From: Siphonodentalium dalli
Taxonomy: Eukaryota; Mollusca; Scaphopoda; Gadilida; Siphonodentaliidae
Direction of reading: 5' to 3'
NCBI GenBank assembly: GCA_032622095.1
Contig: CP136064.1
Span: forward strand, 279,705,614 to 279,769,613
DNA length: 64,000 nt
Shown here piece after piece: positions 42,118 through 55,600 of this stretch. Every line of letters begins with the position of its first letter. Position 1 is the stretch's first letter. The notes below the pieces were generated by a model. The model was not told where the DNA came from. It did not search any database and worked only from the letters and a program-made list of their open reading frames with translations. The position numbers and the translations under genes are program-made.

Positions 42118-42205
42118 GTCAGTGTTGAAACGATTAGTCGACATCGACGCGATTATTAAATTAGTCGATCCCGAAATATGCTAGTCGACTAGTCGAGAAA
42201 AAGCA
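42118..42205. mobile_element. Short relic related to the hAT at 52631-55759
   Basis: AGTGTTGAAACGATTAGTCG at the left and GCTAGTCGACTAGTCGAG at the right resemble the terminal and subterminal sequences of the larger hAT. A separate solo end with GATTATTGTTTGGAGATAATCG and CGTGGCAGCCCTA lies at 41880-41957. Confidence 0.55.
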
Positions 42206-42601
42206 CTACCTAAGTGCTATCATGACAGCAGTGCCATTGCATGGCAATATTATCATGTAATCTGTACGGTTAATACATATTATCTTCTTAGAGATTATTG
42301 CATTGTTCCTTTAACGATGCCACTGCCAGTCATGCACGAGCGGTGAACTCCATGACCTGAACTGAACCCAATGTATGCACATGTATGCGCGGTTTCTTTT
42401 ATGTTGATCACCAAAGACACGAAGTGTCGCTGCCGACCGAACACTGTCTAGTTCAATGTGACGCAATTGACCAGTGATAACTTCTAGAGTAATGATGCAA
42501 CAAAATGGCTTCAATGATATACAAAACATAATTCGCGACATGTCAAGCTGGTAAAGTCAACTCAGTAACTGAATAGATCCTAGATCATTCTAATACCCAT
42601 A

Positions 42602-42624
42602 CCCCCCCACCCCCCCCCCCCCCC
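42602..42624. repeat. Poly-C tract
   Basis: C run interrupted by one A, directly before the repeat G array. Confidence 0.9.
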
Positions 42625-42639
42625 ATCAACATTTAGACC

Positions 42640-44205
42640 AGAATGATTAATTTTGGGGTCATTCGGTAAAAAAACATGGCCGCCAGTGGCCATCTTGCAT
42701 TTCAAAATTCAATCCATTAGCACGGGCTACAGGGCGTACTGTTTGTCTGATCGTCATGAAATTTGTCATGGATGTTAATATTGACATGTAGATGGGAACG
42801 AGTAATTTTGGGGTCATTCGGCCCAAAAACATGGCCGCCAGCAGGCATCTTTGATTTCACTCTTTGTATGACTAAATCCTTTAGCACGGGCTACAGGTCG
42901 TACCTTTAGTCCGATCATCATAAAATTTGTCATGGCTGTTGAAATTGGAATGTAGATCGGAACTAATAATTTTGGGGTCATTCGGCCAATAAACATGGCC
43001 GCCAGTGGCCATCTTGGATTTCAAAATTTAATCCATTAGCACGGGCCACAGGTCGTACTGTTCGTCTGATCATCATAAAATTTGTCATGGATGTTAACAA
43101 TGACATGTAGATGGGAACGAGTAATTTTGGGGTCATTCGGCCAAAAAACATGGTCGCCAGCAGCCATCTTGGATTTTACTCTTTGTATGACTAAATCCTT
43201 TAGCACGGGCTACAGGTTGTACCTTTAGTCTGATCATCATAAAATTTGTCGTGAATGTTAATAATGACATGTAGATGGAAACGAGTCATTTTGGGGTCAT
43301 TCGGCAGAAAAACATGGCCGCCAGCAGCCATCTTTGATTTTACTCTTTGTATGACTAAATCCTTTAGCACGGGCTACAGGTCGTACCTTTAGTCTGATCA
43401 TCATAAAATTTGTCATGGCTGTTGAAATTGGAATGTAAATGGGAACGAGTAATTTTGGGGTCATTCGGCAGAAAAACATGGCCGCCAGCAGCCATCTTTG
43501 ATTTTACTCTTTGTATGACTAAATCCTTTAGCACGGGCTACAGGTCGTACATTTAGTCTGATCATCATAAAATTTGTCATGGCTGTTGAAATTGGAATGT
43601 AAATGGGAACGAGTCATTTTGGGGTCATTCGGACAAAAAACATGGCCGCCAGTGGCCATCTTGGATTTCAAAATTTAATCCATTAGCATGGGCCACAGGT
43701 CGTACTGTTCGTCTGATCATCATGAAATTTGTCATGGTTGTTAATATTGGATTTTACTCTTTGTATGACTAAATTCTTTAGCATGGGCTACAGGTCGTAC
43801 CTTTAGTCTGATCGTCATAAAATTTGTCATAGATGTTAATAATGACATGTAGATGGGAACGAGTCATTTTGGTGTCATTCGGCCAAAAAAAACATGGCCG
43901 CCAGCAGCCATCTTGGATTTTACTCTTTGTATGACTAAATTCTTTAGCATAGGCTACAGGTCGTACCTTTAGTCTGATCGTCATAAAATTTGTCATGGAA
44001 TGATGTTAACGATGACATGTAGATGGGATACAATCATTTTGGGGTCATTCGGCCGAAAACATGGCCGCCAGCAGCCATCTTGGATTTTACTTTTCTCTTC
44101 ATGTCAATAAACTAGTATTAGACATTCAACTTTCCACATTCCTAATCGCTCCATTGACTGTAATACATTAAATTATTCCCTTTCCAAGTTGAGCTACAGT
44201 GTCAT
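42640..44205 (-). repeat. Repeat G array: about 9 units of 160-165 bp in two types
   Basis: Each unit has TTTTGGGGTCATTCGG, ACATGGCCGCCAG, a CACGGGCTACAGGTCGTAC-like stretch and AAATTTGTCATGG. Type A continues GTGGCCATCTTGGATTTCAA. Type B continues CAGCCATCTT with TTTACTCTTTGTATGAC. Units are mixed as A-B-A-B-B-B-A-(B)-B-B. The orientation is opposite to the copy at 22325. Confidence 0.88.
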
Positions 44206-46347
44206 TGACACTTTCATTTAGTTTTTACTGAAATGCTCTGGATTCTGAACAGGCACACCCGGCTCTGCACGTTGCACGCTAGCTCCAACCTGCAGACACA
44301 GTTAGATGAACTGAGGAAGTGATCAAACCCGACATCGCTAGAACACATGCTTTGGAGTCCGCTGGTTACGAAAAATGACCGCCGATAATTTAATCATACC
44401 CACTGATATATATCACTCCATTTTTTCAAAGCATCTTATCTATGTTTATTATAATTTAGCTTGATATTTAGAACTAAAACATTGCGCCTTTAGGCCTAAA
44501 AAAAATTATCCGTTTTTCTGCTAACCCGACCGACCCATGTTCAAAACCCCTGACCCTAATTTTTCCGGACTGTAATTTAATTTTTTTTTCCTGAACTACG
44601 GTAATTTCTTTGCTTTTGCCTGTCCAAATGTGCAAAATAATCTTCCATTTTCGTTTACTTGCGGTCAGGAATTTAATTCAATGAGTCATACTAATTAACT
44701 GTGAAAATCATGCTCACAAAACCCATCAAATCGGGGTTAATTGGAAACAAACTTCCAAAAAACGTGAATTTACAGACTACCTCGAAAATAGGGAACATTA
44801 AACAAACACAAAACGATGTCTTTTGGTCAATATTTGAGCCTATATATACCTTTATTAACTTTGATATGTGAAGGAGTGTTGGTTAATAGAACTTAAATGA
44901 GCTGGGACATATGTGACAAGTGATTGTTTGTAACTTTGTTCAAATAAAATATTGTTTAAACTAAGTGATTGTTTCATAGAATTTCTCACTACTATAAACT
45001 ACTGTATTAGAGTATAGAATATCACATAGCACCAATCATGGCTCATACTATTTAACACAGTTGTTTTAAGATCACCATGTACCTCTTGTGTTTGCGAACT
45101 CCAGTGGCAAGATGACTTCTTAATCTGATTTTGGGAGACTTTTTAATATCTATATCTGCTATTTTGTAATACTCAGGCACCTGTGAGCCAATTTCCTGTC
45201 AAAATTGATATATAACTAATCACCTTATTGAGCTGGATTCAGTTCTTTCCCCACATAATGCATAGACAGGCTCCACATATGAGGATACATTTAAGCATTA
45301 ATGATCTAAACATATTGCTTGCTTTAAAAAAAAATTCCCTTCCTGTCTACCTGGAATTTTTGGTTCCATATTAATATATTATAGGAAACAACTTCAAACA
45401 AGTAGTTTTGTTTTCGCCTTAGCTACAATATAGCTACATGTATTCATGTCATGGTTGAAGTACTGTCAATACAGTAGCATCTTTACAGCATTGTGATCAA
45501 TACTGAGTTCATCTGATTTGCATGCCACAGACAGTACAAAATACATCGTCAGTTTTAACATAACGCTGGAATTTTAAAGCCTGAGAAACTAAAGTTTTTA
45601 AATAATTTTGATACTATTAGTTTTATTTTAGACAATATCAAATTTTAACTGGGTATGGCGACTATGGTTGATTAATCGGGAAACAATCAGCAACTAAAAT
45701 AAAATAAAAATAATAAATACAGCTTTCACAGTGACCAATCTAGTTTAAAACTAGATAACACGTTTCTATGTATTCGTTGTTTGGAATTTGTTGGGGCAAT
45801 TAAATGGTCACTCAGGAAAATGTATAAGTTTGTGATTCCCATTGGTGTGAAGTGTCAATGGGTCACAGCCAGTTGTTGCCAGGAAATATACAAATTGAAT
45901 ACATACATGTATATTATTCCTTCAGCAGTTCTTGGTAAACCTACAAGTTATAAATTCAGGCCCATTTGTAACGCGGGGAAAATTCAGGCCCATTTGTAAC
46001 GCGAGCCTTTTTGTAAATCATCTTACACATATATTTCAATACTGAATACAAATTGTATGATACATTTAATGGGGAGTGTAATCCATCAATTGTGTATATC
46101 TAATATCTATCCAATCTTCCTTCCCTCTATTTTGGAATAAAATTTAAGACTGTTTATGACCACTCGGTTGTCAAAATATCATAAATACAGCTTGGAGCAC
46201 CTCCGAGCGGGGTGTGACAAAAAAAAAATTTAAAAAAAAAAAAAAAAAAATCCCTACCTACCTACCCTACTCTAGACAGGTCCCGTTAGCAGAAACACAG
46301 ATAATTTTTTTTTAGGCCTTATTCTATTCCTTCATTGCTTTCAACCT

Positions 46348-47067
46348 GCTAATCGTCTATCTGCTGAGTGTTATATTCCGGCATGTTATGCATCCGAACT
46401 ATCTGCCGAGTCTTGAATAGTGAGTCGTTTCACTTCAACGGGCGCGTTTCCGTATACTGGGAACAACGCAAGGCCTTCACCACCGGTGATCTATAACCTG
46501 GCAATTAATTTTTATCGAATAAATTTTCTAGGATTTAAAGTTATTGCGGTTGATAGCATAGTAACTTGGGTAGAAAATGGATGCAAAACGATCAGCAAAT
46601 CTTCTCTCTGATTCTTCTATTGGCCGATACAACAAAAGTAGGTCCACTAGTGATTCCACGACATTGAAAACATTGACTGCATTTTCCCCTCGGCAGATAC
46701 AGGACCCGCTAATCGTCTATCTGCTGAGTGTTATATTCCGGCATGTTATGCATCCGAAATATCTGCCGAGTCTTGAATAGTGAGTCGTTTCACTTCAACG
46801 GGCGCGTTTCCGTATACTGGGAACAACGCAAGGCCTTCACCACCGGTGATCTATAACCTGGCAATTAATTTTTATCGAATAAATTTTCTAGGATTTAAAG
46901 TTATTGCGGTTGATAGCATAGTAACTTGGGTAGAAAATGGATGCAAAACGATCAGCAAATCTACTCTCTGATTCTTCTATTGGCCGATACAACAAAAGTA
47001 GGTCCACTAGTGATTCCACGACATTGAAAACATTGACTGCATTTTCCCCTTGGCAGATACAGGACCC
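46348..47067. repeat. 360-bp tandem duplication, almost identical copies
   Basis: 46348-46707 and 46708-47067 differ at only a few positions (for example GAACTATC versus GAAATATC, and CCTCGGCAG versus CCTTGGCAG). Each copy has a short frame starting MDAKRSANLLSDSSIGRYNK. I do not recognise it and cannot say if it is translated. The position 1.3 kb upstream of AKAP1 would suit a duplicated promoter or first exon, but no motif proves this. Confidence 0.9.
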
Positions 47068-47358
47068 GTTCCCCAAAACCTGGCGGAAAGCCTGACAGAT
47101 GTACATTCTGACTCAAATTTATCAGACTGAACTGGACTGAAGATTGTTACAGCCCTCGTGATTGGCTGCTACATGTACCGGTATGTCATCAAAATTCAAA
47201 TGTCACAATAAATATATGTTCACACTTTCCAACAAGTCTTGAAGTCGTGTTCTGCACTTTTTGTGGTCTTTTCCCGAAAATTAACACTCAGTTCTCCATT
47301 CGGGTGTTACCACTTTGCCTCCCTCTTAAACAAATAGTAATTTTGAATACTTAAAAAC

Positions 47359-47487
47359 AGCCCTCATAATTTGCTACGACAATCGGCAATGTCGAAGCCA
47401 TTAAATTTTGCTGAAACAAACTGGGCCACGACAAAGGATTGCCGTAACAGATTGCCAAAGCCAAGTCATCTGAATTAAGAGGGCTGG
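47359..47487. mobile_element. Small palindromic MITE, family C, copy 2
   Basis: CAGCCCTCATAATTTGCTAC to TTAAGAGGGCTG, same layout as 33782-33903. Confidence 0.8.
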
Positions 47488-47586
47488 TTGTTATCAGTGT
47501 TCTTGATAAATTATTTTATACACTTAAAAAAAAATGGGACGTACCGCTACATGTATTTATATGTTATTGGTCTGTCCATCTGTCTG

Positions 47587-47890
47587 CCATTCGCTTTTTT
47601 CTTTCTGGATGATAACATTAGTAAGTCTGAACTGAATTGAATGAAATTTGTTATGTGGGTTTATTTAATAGCACAAAATACAGGTCAAGTTCGATTTCGT
47701 GTTCTGCTCGCCAATTTTTGCCAGAGTTACGACCTTTTTTGTTTGAATTTGCACTGAATTTGTTTTCCCGATTGATAACTTAAATAAGTTAGAACTGAAT
47801 GGAATGACATTTGAGTTTACTAGCCTAAAATACAGGTCAAGTTCGAATTTGGGTTCCGCCCGCCAATTTTCACAAGAATTGTAGCCCTTT
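47587..47890. repeat. Two-copy tandem repeat of about 165 bp
   Basis: Both units carry AAATACAGGTCAAGTTCGA and CGCCAATTTT. They look like part of a dispersed repeat of unknown class. Confidence 0.6.
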
Positions 47891-48000
47891 GTTAAAATTA
47901 CCACAGGTGTATTTTGCCACGCCCTGACGATGCTTTTGTTCTGAAATTAGTTTGTGTGCCCAAACCCTTTGGAAGGGTTCGAAATAGAACTGGATCAGTC

Positions 48001-48254
48001 CAAGCCTTGAAATAGGGTGTCTGTCATTTGCAGAATGAGGTCCCCAGAGGGTGAATTTAGTGATGCTACCCCGCATAGCGGGCTAGCATCACCAAATTCA
48101 CCCTCTGGGGACCTCATTCTGCTTACACCTCGGCAGAATGAGGTTCCCAGAGGGTGAATTTGGTGATGCTAGCCCGCTATGCGGGATAGCATCACTAAAT
48201 TCACCCTCTGGGGACCTCATTCTGCAAATGACAGGCACACTATTTCAAGGCTTG
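48001..48254. mobile_element. hAT-like MITE, family H, 254 bp, with 8-bp duplication
   Basis: Ends CAAGCCTTGAAATAGGG and CTATTTCAAGGCTTG, flanked by GATCAGTC at 47993-48000 and 48255-48262. Double hairpin. It ends about 60 bp upstream of the acceptor of the first AKAP1 coding exon. Confidence 0.9.
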
Positions 48255-48325
48255 GATCAGTCCCTCCTGCATGAACTATTTCAAATGGCTGATGATTAAC
48301 TTTATATTTCCAGGTTAAGTAAACT

Positions 48326-49687
48326 ATGGCAAACTTGAGGACAATCGTTGCTTACGTTGCTCCTTCAGTGACACTGTTGTTTGGTTTCTTATGGTACTTC
48401 ACACGGAGCCGAGATAAGGATGATCCCGCGACGAGTGAAACTCAACCTGCTGCTGTAACGGAAGAAATCAAAGTAAAGGAAGTGGATTGCAATCATGTTG
48501 AAAGTCCGCTTACGGTATCGAAATCTGAAGAATACATGAATGTATATCCTCAGTCGGAAAAAGAGAGTCCGCTTACGGTATCGAAATCTGAAGAATACAT
48601 GAATGTATATCCTCAGTCGGAAAAAGAGAGTCCGCTTACGGTATCGAAATCTGAAGAATACATGAATGTATATCCTCAGTCGGAAAAAGAGAGTCCACTT
48701 GAATCATCCACATCTGAAGAGTACATGTCTGTATGTCCAGTGTCTGAAAAAATGATTGTGGACAATGTCGTCACTAAGCTGAAGGAGGATGCTTCCGCTG
48801 TGACAGAGGTAACTTCAATTACAGACATATTATCAGATATTTTGGATGAAGAAATAGACATGGTGAAGTCTACTAGTCCAAGGCAGATTAGAATTCTTTC
48901 CAGAAATGTCAACAGCAATGCTCGGGATGATGACAGTGATTACACAGATGTCAGATCTCCAGAAAAAACACCTGAACAAACGCACACAGATAGAGCTGTT
49001 GTAGAAGAGATTCTGACATTAACATCGGTGAAAGAATCGCATTGTGAGGTGAAGGCTCCAACGGTTAAACCAGTGATAGCAGAAGGCCAAGAAATGCCAG
49101 AGAAATCGTCGGGTCCTGTGCTGTTGTCTTCTGATGATGATGATGATGTTGTTGTTGTAGAAGAAATCAGTGTTTCAAAATGTGTACAATCCTTCAAATC
49201 GCCAACCTCATTCTCCGACACAGTTCAGAAAGAGTTAGACAACCAGACGCCTGATGTTGTTGTACAAAATGGCGATATTGAAAATAATAATCCAGAGGAT
49301 GAATGTCTCGATAATCTCTGTTTGAGGTGTGGGTCAAATTCAAGAGACAAATGTCTTCATGATAATTGTAACTTGAACAGTACCAAAAATATGTCAGACT
49401 CAAAAAGTCAGTCAACGGAATTTAAAAGTTCCACGCTGGAAAGTAAGACTGTGACGCAAGATGTGAATAAAAATCCTGTCTCAAAAACCTCACAACCAAA
49501 TTGTGTCTCAAATAGTAATAATTCAGTGTCAAACACTCCTAAGACAATCCTCTTACGATCGGAAACCAATTCGTCATCACAAAACTCTGTCAATCAGGTG
49601 CCATCTGATGACCCTAAATCAGACTCTACTGATGCCAAACATTCACTCGGGAGTCCAGAATCATCAAATTTTGATAGTAACAGTGAT
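48326..49687 (+). CDS. AKAP1: AKAP1 exon with start codon, membrane anchor and disordered region
   Basis: 454 codons ending in GTAAGT, phase 0. The ATG is preceded directly by an in-frame TAA (48320-48322), which fixes the start. An AG acceptor at 48313 (TATATTTCCAG) suggests a separate upstream 5' UTR exon. After the anchor the protein is acidic and Ser/Thr-rich. A Cys cluster [17 protein letters not shown] near residues 326-342 is of unknown meaning. The open frame continues 11 codons into the intron before a stop. Confidence 0.92.
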
Positions 49688-52600
49688 GTAAGTATCATTC
49701 ACAATAGACTAAGAGTAAGATAGTAAAGTTACAATGTTCTTGCAATATTGTGCTTAAAGGTTCACAATCCGATTCAATGGTCCCTGTATCATCAGATTCC
49801 AACAACAACAACATTCCTTCAAAAGACACTTTAGTTATCAGAATCGATTAATTACCAAAAAATAATGCTAACCACTGCAAACGTGTTATATATCAACATT
49901 TTGTTCAACGCAAATTGGTATCGAGAGTATGTCGGTCGGCTCGTTGAATACTAAATATTCCTGGCAGGTGGTGAAAAATAATAGATAAAAAAAATTTATA
50001 TCTGAACACGAGCTTTGATGGGTGGGTTCCTCGACTCAAAATCAAATAATTTTTACCCCCGAAGCTTATTAGTAATTTAGGATCGTTAATTCAGCTTAAT
50101 CCTAATTCAGAATTATATAGCTATACCCATATCCTTATTTCCCCCTCTCCTGGTCGCAATTTTCGCCCATTACTAGCGCTGTTTAAAGGACAACAATTCT
50201 GTCAATTCAGTGGAAAAGCATTTTCAATTGGCGAACAAACTCGTGCAATATTTATGTTCACAGATGTTGAGACCAACACAACAGGTATAAAAAAAATCAT
50301 AAAACATCAACTTAGTAAACGTGATTTCCCACATGCTATTAAACCGGATCTATTTATTAATCACATGATAGTCCTGAATCTCCCGAAATTCTGAAAATGT
50401 TAATAATAGTGCAGAGCGGAATAAAAGTTCTGTTTACAATTTGTCAAACATTTTTCTTCCCAAAAATAAAAAAGTTAAATTCTTTGTATGTTTTTAGATA
50501 CTATAATAATAAATCTGATATTATTGAAATTTAGACTTCAAACGACAGTGGTAAGGGAGCGAGTGTGATTGAACCAGCAAATATTCCTACCCAGAACGAG
50601 ATAACAACATACGAGTTCATCTTCCCAACTGATCGGTGTGGGTTGCTCATTGGTAAAAATGGCAAGAATATCAACTACATTAAGGAACAATCTCATGCAA
50701 CGCTGAGTGTGAGAAACAACTTATATACGCCAGCCTTCAGAATATGTACAATAGAGGGTAAGTTTGTTGTAAAATGAAGACTTATTTCTGCCATGTTGCC
50801 TGGCAACTGAATAACTATGGTTCTTTAACCCCCCTGAGAATTATACAAATTGATGACAATATTTTTTTACAGTATTGAATTGATTGTCAGAGCAAATATT
50901 TCAGCTATTGGTTATCAGGCTTGAAGAATGAGGTCCCCAGAGGGTGAATTTAGTGACGTTACCTCAAGCACAGTGGGCTAGCAAGTAGCAACACTTAATT
51001 CACTCTCTGGGGACCTCATTCTGCTTAAGCCTCATCTTCTCTGGAAAGTGTCTTTATTATCAAATTGACAAGTTTTATAGTTTCTTCAGAAACTTCTTTA
51101 GAAAGTTTCTTTTTTAGTTTAGTTTCTCTCTATCCCCAAATTGGCAGACGACACGATGCATAATCGACGTGCATATCACCATCTGGGAACTTAGATCTGT
51201 GTCTAGGTCTCCCATAGCAGATAAGGCCATGCAGAATGAGGTCCACAGAGGATGAATTTGGTGACACAGGGTGGCATCACTAAATTCACCCGCTGGTGAC
51301 CTCATTCTGCAAATGTCCAGCACCATATTTTGAGGCCTGATTTCAGCAATTGGTATCAAGATTTACATTTTTATGGGACGGGGCCTTTCATAATCATTCA
51401 ACATTACGGAGCCTTTTTATAAGCCATGTAAACACCACCTTTAATCATAAAAACGCGAATAGTAAACAAAGGAAATAAATTCCATTCCAGAAACCTATGC
51501 TTTTGGTACATACATTAATACCCTAAATAATTGACTCCTTAACCACAACAGAATTATGGGCAACTTTTCAGGGTTTAGTCGGAAATATGGCTTGTTGCCA
51601 TTCATCGGAAAGCTCTCAGTGAGACCTTTCCGATGAATGGCAACAAGCCATATTTCCGACTAAATCCTGAAAAGTTGCCCATAATTCTGCCTTGGTTAGG
51701 AGTCGCTATTTATGGGCATTACTGTATATAAATCATTTTCTAGTTCAGCTTGTAGTTAATAGTATTTGCTGAATTTGTGTTGATTACTATTTAACATCTA
51801 TGCTGCTATATATCCTTACTGAGTATTGACCTACTTCAACACACTAGCATTCGGCCATTATTCACAATTGAAACACCTCGACTGGTGCATCGGTACCATT
51901 ATACATATGTCACCCACAAGCCTTGAAATAGGGTGTCTGTCATTTGCAGAATGAGGTCCCCAGAGGGTGAATTTAGTGATGCTACCCCGCATAGCGGGCT
52001 AGCATCACCAAATTCACCCTCTGGGGACTTCATTATGCAAATGACAGACACCCTATTTCAAGGCTTGGTCACCCAGGTCATGTCTATTGTCTAATTTGAA
52101 TTTATGAATGTTCTGATGTATTTTTTTCAAAAAACAGTATCTGTGAAATTTTGAGATTTTAGGTTTATTTTTTTAAGTATAAAAAAATATATATATCTGT
52201 AACCATGGTTTCACCATTAAAATGGTATTTGATTGTTGTCAATATTTTAGGTGCACAGCATGAAATAGACACAGCAATGGATATCATTCGGAAAAAGTTT
52301 CCACGCAGCAAATATCCCGAGGTAGACCTCAGTCCTATCTCACAACCTCGGTCGAGCAACCCATACGTTGTTCCAGAAATCATGCAGGTATGTATATAAC
52401 ATTCACTCACGTTAGTGCATTAGTATACTATAAAGGCACAATTGTTCATGGTTGTCTGAGAAATGGATCATTAATTATACCCCCTCCCCCCCCCCCCCCC
52501 TGCAACGAAGTTAGGGGGTGTATACTGGAATCGGCTTGTCTGTCCGTGGACACAAATTTGTGCGGAGATTTTCTGTCGTTTTTTTTATCAATTTCTGTGA

Positions 52601-55600
52601 AACTTGGCACAGACATTAACCACCATGGGATAGGGTTGAAACGATTAATCGACTAGTCGTAGACGATGCTGAAATGTCAGAACGTCGACTCTGAATTTTC
52701 CTGTCGACTAGTCGGAACATAGTGTATTAGTTCCATGTATAACGTTTTCAAGATCGATTCCGGCATAAACGGTGTTAACTGCGCGTAAGTTACGGTAAGT
52801 ATAACGTTTGGTGGCACCCGGAATTGACAGTGTTACTGGTTTAGACACACACGGTGACCCGACTATTAATTGAAAGAATGAAATTGACAACACAATGTCT
52901 CACTCTCGTTTGAGGTCAAAGACATCACTGCGAGTCTGCAACATGATGGTAATGATTGACGCGGCTTTGTCGTTTGTCGGAGACCGCTTTGATCTTGACA
53001 CTGTGTATATTTCAATTCATCTCGCACCGCCGTGTTATGATGCGACGCTATGCGAAGGTCGCTTAAGGTGACGACATTGGTGCTATACCATATATAAATG
53101 ATACTGACAGCGCTTGATCGGCACTCTGGCAATTTTCAAAGAACTAATACAAATTCATCATGGCATCAAACTCGCATAGTAAGCGTACTTCCGACGTGTG
53201 GGAGCAGTTCACTCTTTCAACAGAAAATGGCAGAGAGGTGGTTAAATGCAAGTTGTGCTTAACCAAACTCAAGTACAATAAATCGACCTCAGTTATGAGA
53301 TCCCACCTGGCAGCAAAACATCCGGCGGTGTCTAAATCTACTAGTAAACAATGAGCGCAATCTACACTAAGTTTCCAAGCACCGAAAATAACGAAAGAAC
53401 GATGGACATTAATAACGAAACTCATTGTAGAATGGTGCGCTGTGGACTTACGCCCCATTAGTATTGTCAATGGTGATGGTTTCCGAAAACTACTGAACGA
53501 ATTGGACCCGAAATATAAGGTACCGTGCCATACCACAATCAAGAACCACCTAAATGCTTTCTACAGTGAAAAAAAGAAGCAAATGATAGAAGAACTTCAA
53601 GCGATCCCACACATCTCCATAACGACTGATAATTGGACCAGCTGCACGACGAAAGGTTACATCACCGTGACATTCCACTACATTAATGACGCATGGGAAT
53701 CTAAAACCGGTGTTCTGTGTACGCGTGAACTAACTGATCATCATTCTGGCGAGAATTTGTGCGCAGAGCTCTTAGAAATACTCCAGGACTTTAATATTCC
53801 GCTGGATAAAATAGTGTCTATAACAACAGACAATTCTGCAGACATCGTAAAGGGAGTGGGACTTATTAAAATTGAACACATTCGATGCTTCGCACACAGT
53901 CTACAGCTAGGTGTGAACCGCGGTTTGGAGCTGACTAAAATAAATAGGGCAGCTAAGTGCGCACGAGTACTAGTCTGTCATTTCCGATAGTCAACACTTG
54001 CGTCTTGATGACCTGACGAAGAAGCAAGAACAGCTGTCGATTGTAAAACATCGGCTCATACAAGATGTGTCAACGAGATGGAATTCAACATATTACATGT
54101 TCAAGCGACTCCTTGAACAGAGACTTGCCATGTTTGCCGTCTTGCAGAATCGAGACATTACGTCGTATGGGGATGCTAGAACTTTAGAACTTCCCGACGA
54201 CGTATGGCTCACAATGGAACAAATAACTCCTGTGTTAGAACCATGGAGATGGCGACAACACGTCACAACAGTGACGGGGAGTGATACCTACCCAACCCTC
54301 AGCATGACATATCCTGTTATTAAGGGTCTGTTGAACATCCATTTGTCAGCGAAGGACGATACCCAGTTGGTGAAAGACTTTAAACGGACCGTATCCAACG
54401 ACATTAAGAAACGTTATCCAGTCACGCATGGTACTGACGGCGGACATTTTGTAAAGTCATGCATTGTTAAGGCGAGTGTGTTGGATATTCGTTACAAGAC
54501 ATTAAAGTTTTTATCGTCTGATCAATTACGCAAGTCGGCCTGGGCTACTATCCGGGGCGAAATGGACCCACCCGAGTCATCCGAAGGAGAAATGACAGAA
54601 GTTGATACCACTTCATTGACGCCTAATACATCGTCCAGTTCGTCCGCACCAGCAACGTCGACACCCGACACTGTAACAGCAGCACAATCAAGCAATTATC
54701 GTCCAAAATGCAAGCGTTCAAAGATCGAACAGGCAGACAAAGTTATGCAGTATCTGCTAGGCGACTATTATGAATCGGGTGACGGCACTGAGTCCACTGA
54801 CGGGAAAACATTAGACGAAGAGCTCTCTGCATACCAGAACTAAACACCACAATCTAACATTAACCCCCGCGAATGGTGGAGACAGCATGACAAACGTTTT
54901 CCTAGGCTGGCGATATTAGCCAGGAAATATCTTGCAGTTCCGGGAACATCTGTTCCCGCGGAGCGGGTATTCTCCGTTGCAGGGAATATTGTATCCAAAC
55001 GAAGGTCTAACCTGGACCCTTCAACGGTAGATAAACTTGTATTTTTGCGAGAGAATAATGTTTTCCCAGAGTCTCGCGAGATAGATGCCAGCGAAGTTGG
55101 ACTGGATCTTGATGGTGAAATATCCTGTGAATGCAACATTTGTGTGTCGCCGGGTCCGCCCGCACCTGCCACATAAGTTGACATAACTTAGAACACTTTG
55201 TTGTAATGTTGTTTAATGTTTATTGAAATCAATGTCAATGATTATTAAATTTAAAACCTGTATAAATGATCGTGTTTCTAGTAAACATCTTGATATTTAT
55301 CCAACACACTGAATGTAATTATATAACGTAGCCTATACTATAGGGCATATTTAGTCGGAACAGTAACATTTTATAGATACACCGCTTGGCACCGGTTTAT
55401 TGGTGATCACGTGACTAAACGAAATCTCGGACGCTGATATTAAATTTAAAACCTGTATAAATGATCGTGTTTCTAATCATTACCCACCACATGTCTAATT
55501 ATATAATTACATTCAGGGTGTTGGATAAATATCAAGATGTTTACTGTGTATTATTTCCCAAATAAATTGGTGTCTATGCAGGGAAATGCGCTACGCAATA

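Larger units (their letters stand above)
36455..48313. other. Intergenic region between divergent ULK1/2 and AKAP1
   Basis: About 11.9 kb with no recognised gene. ULK 5' UTR and promoter must lie to the right of 36454, and the AKAP1 upstream exon and promoter to the left of 48314. Neither can be pinned down. I see nothing recognisable in 36490-38060, 39080-39760, 40560-41435 or 44215-46340. Confidence 0.7.
50758..52250. other. AKAP1 intron after exon 2
   Basis: Holds two H-family MITEs (50916-51340, 51917-52067) and one M1 MITE (51512-51729). The remainder shows nothing else. Confidence 0.8.

Noticed and set aside
49688-49723. Continuation of the AKAP1 frame to the stop at 49723 as the protein end
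   Set aside because: A strong GTAAGT donor at 49688 and a phase-matched KH exon at 50535 show splicing. Retention of the intron would give a short form, which is possible but unsupported.
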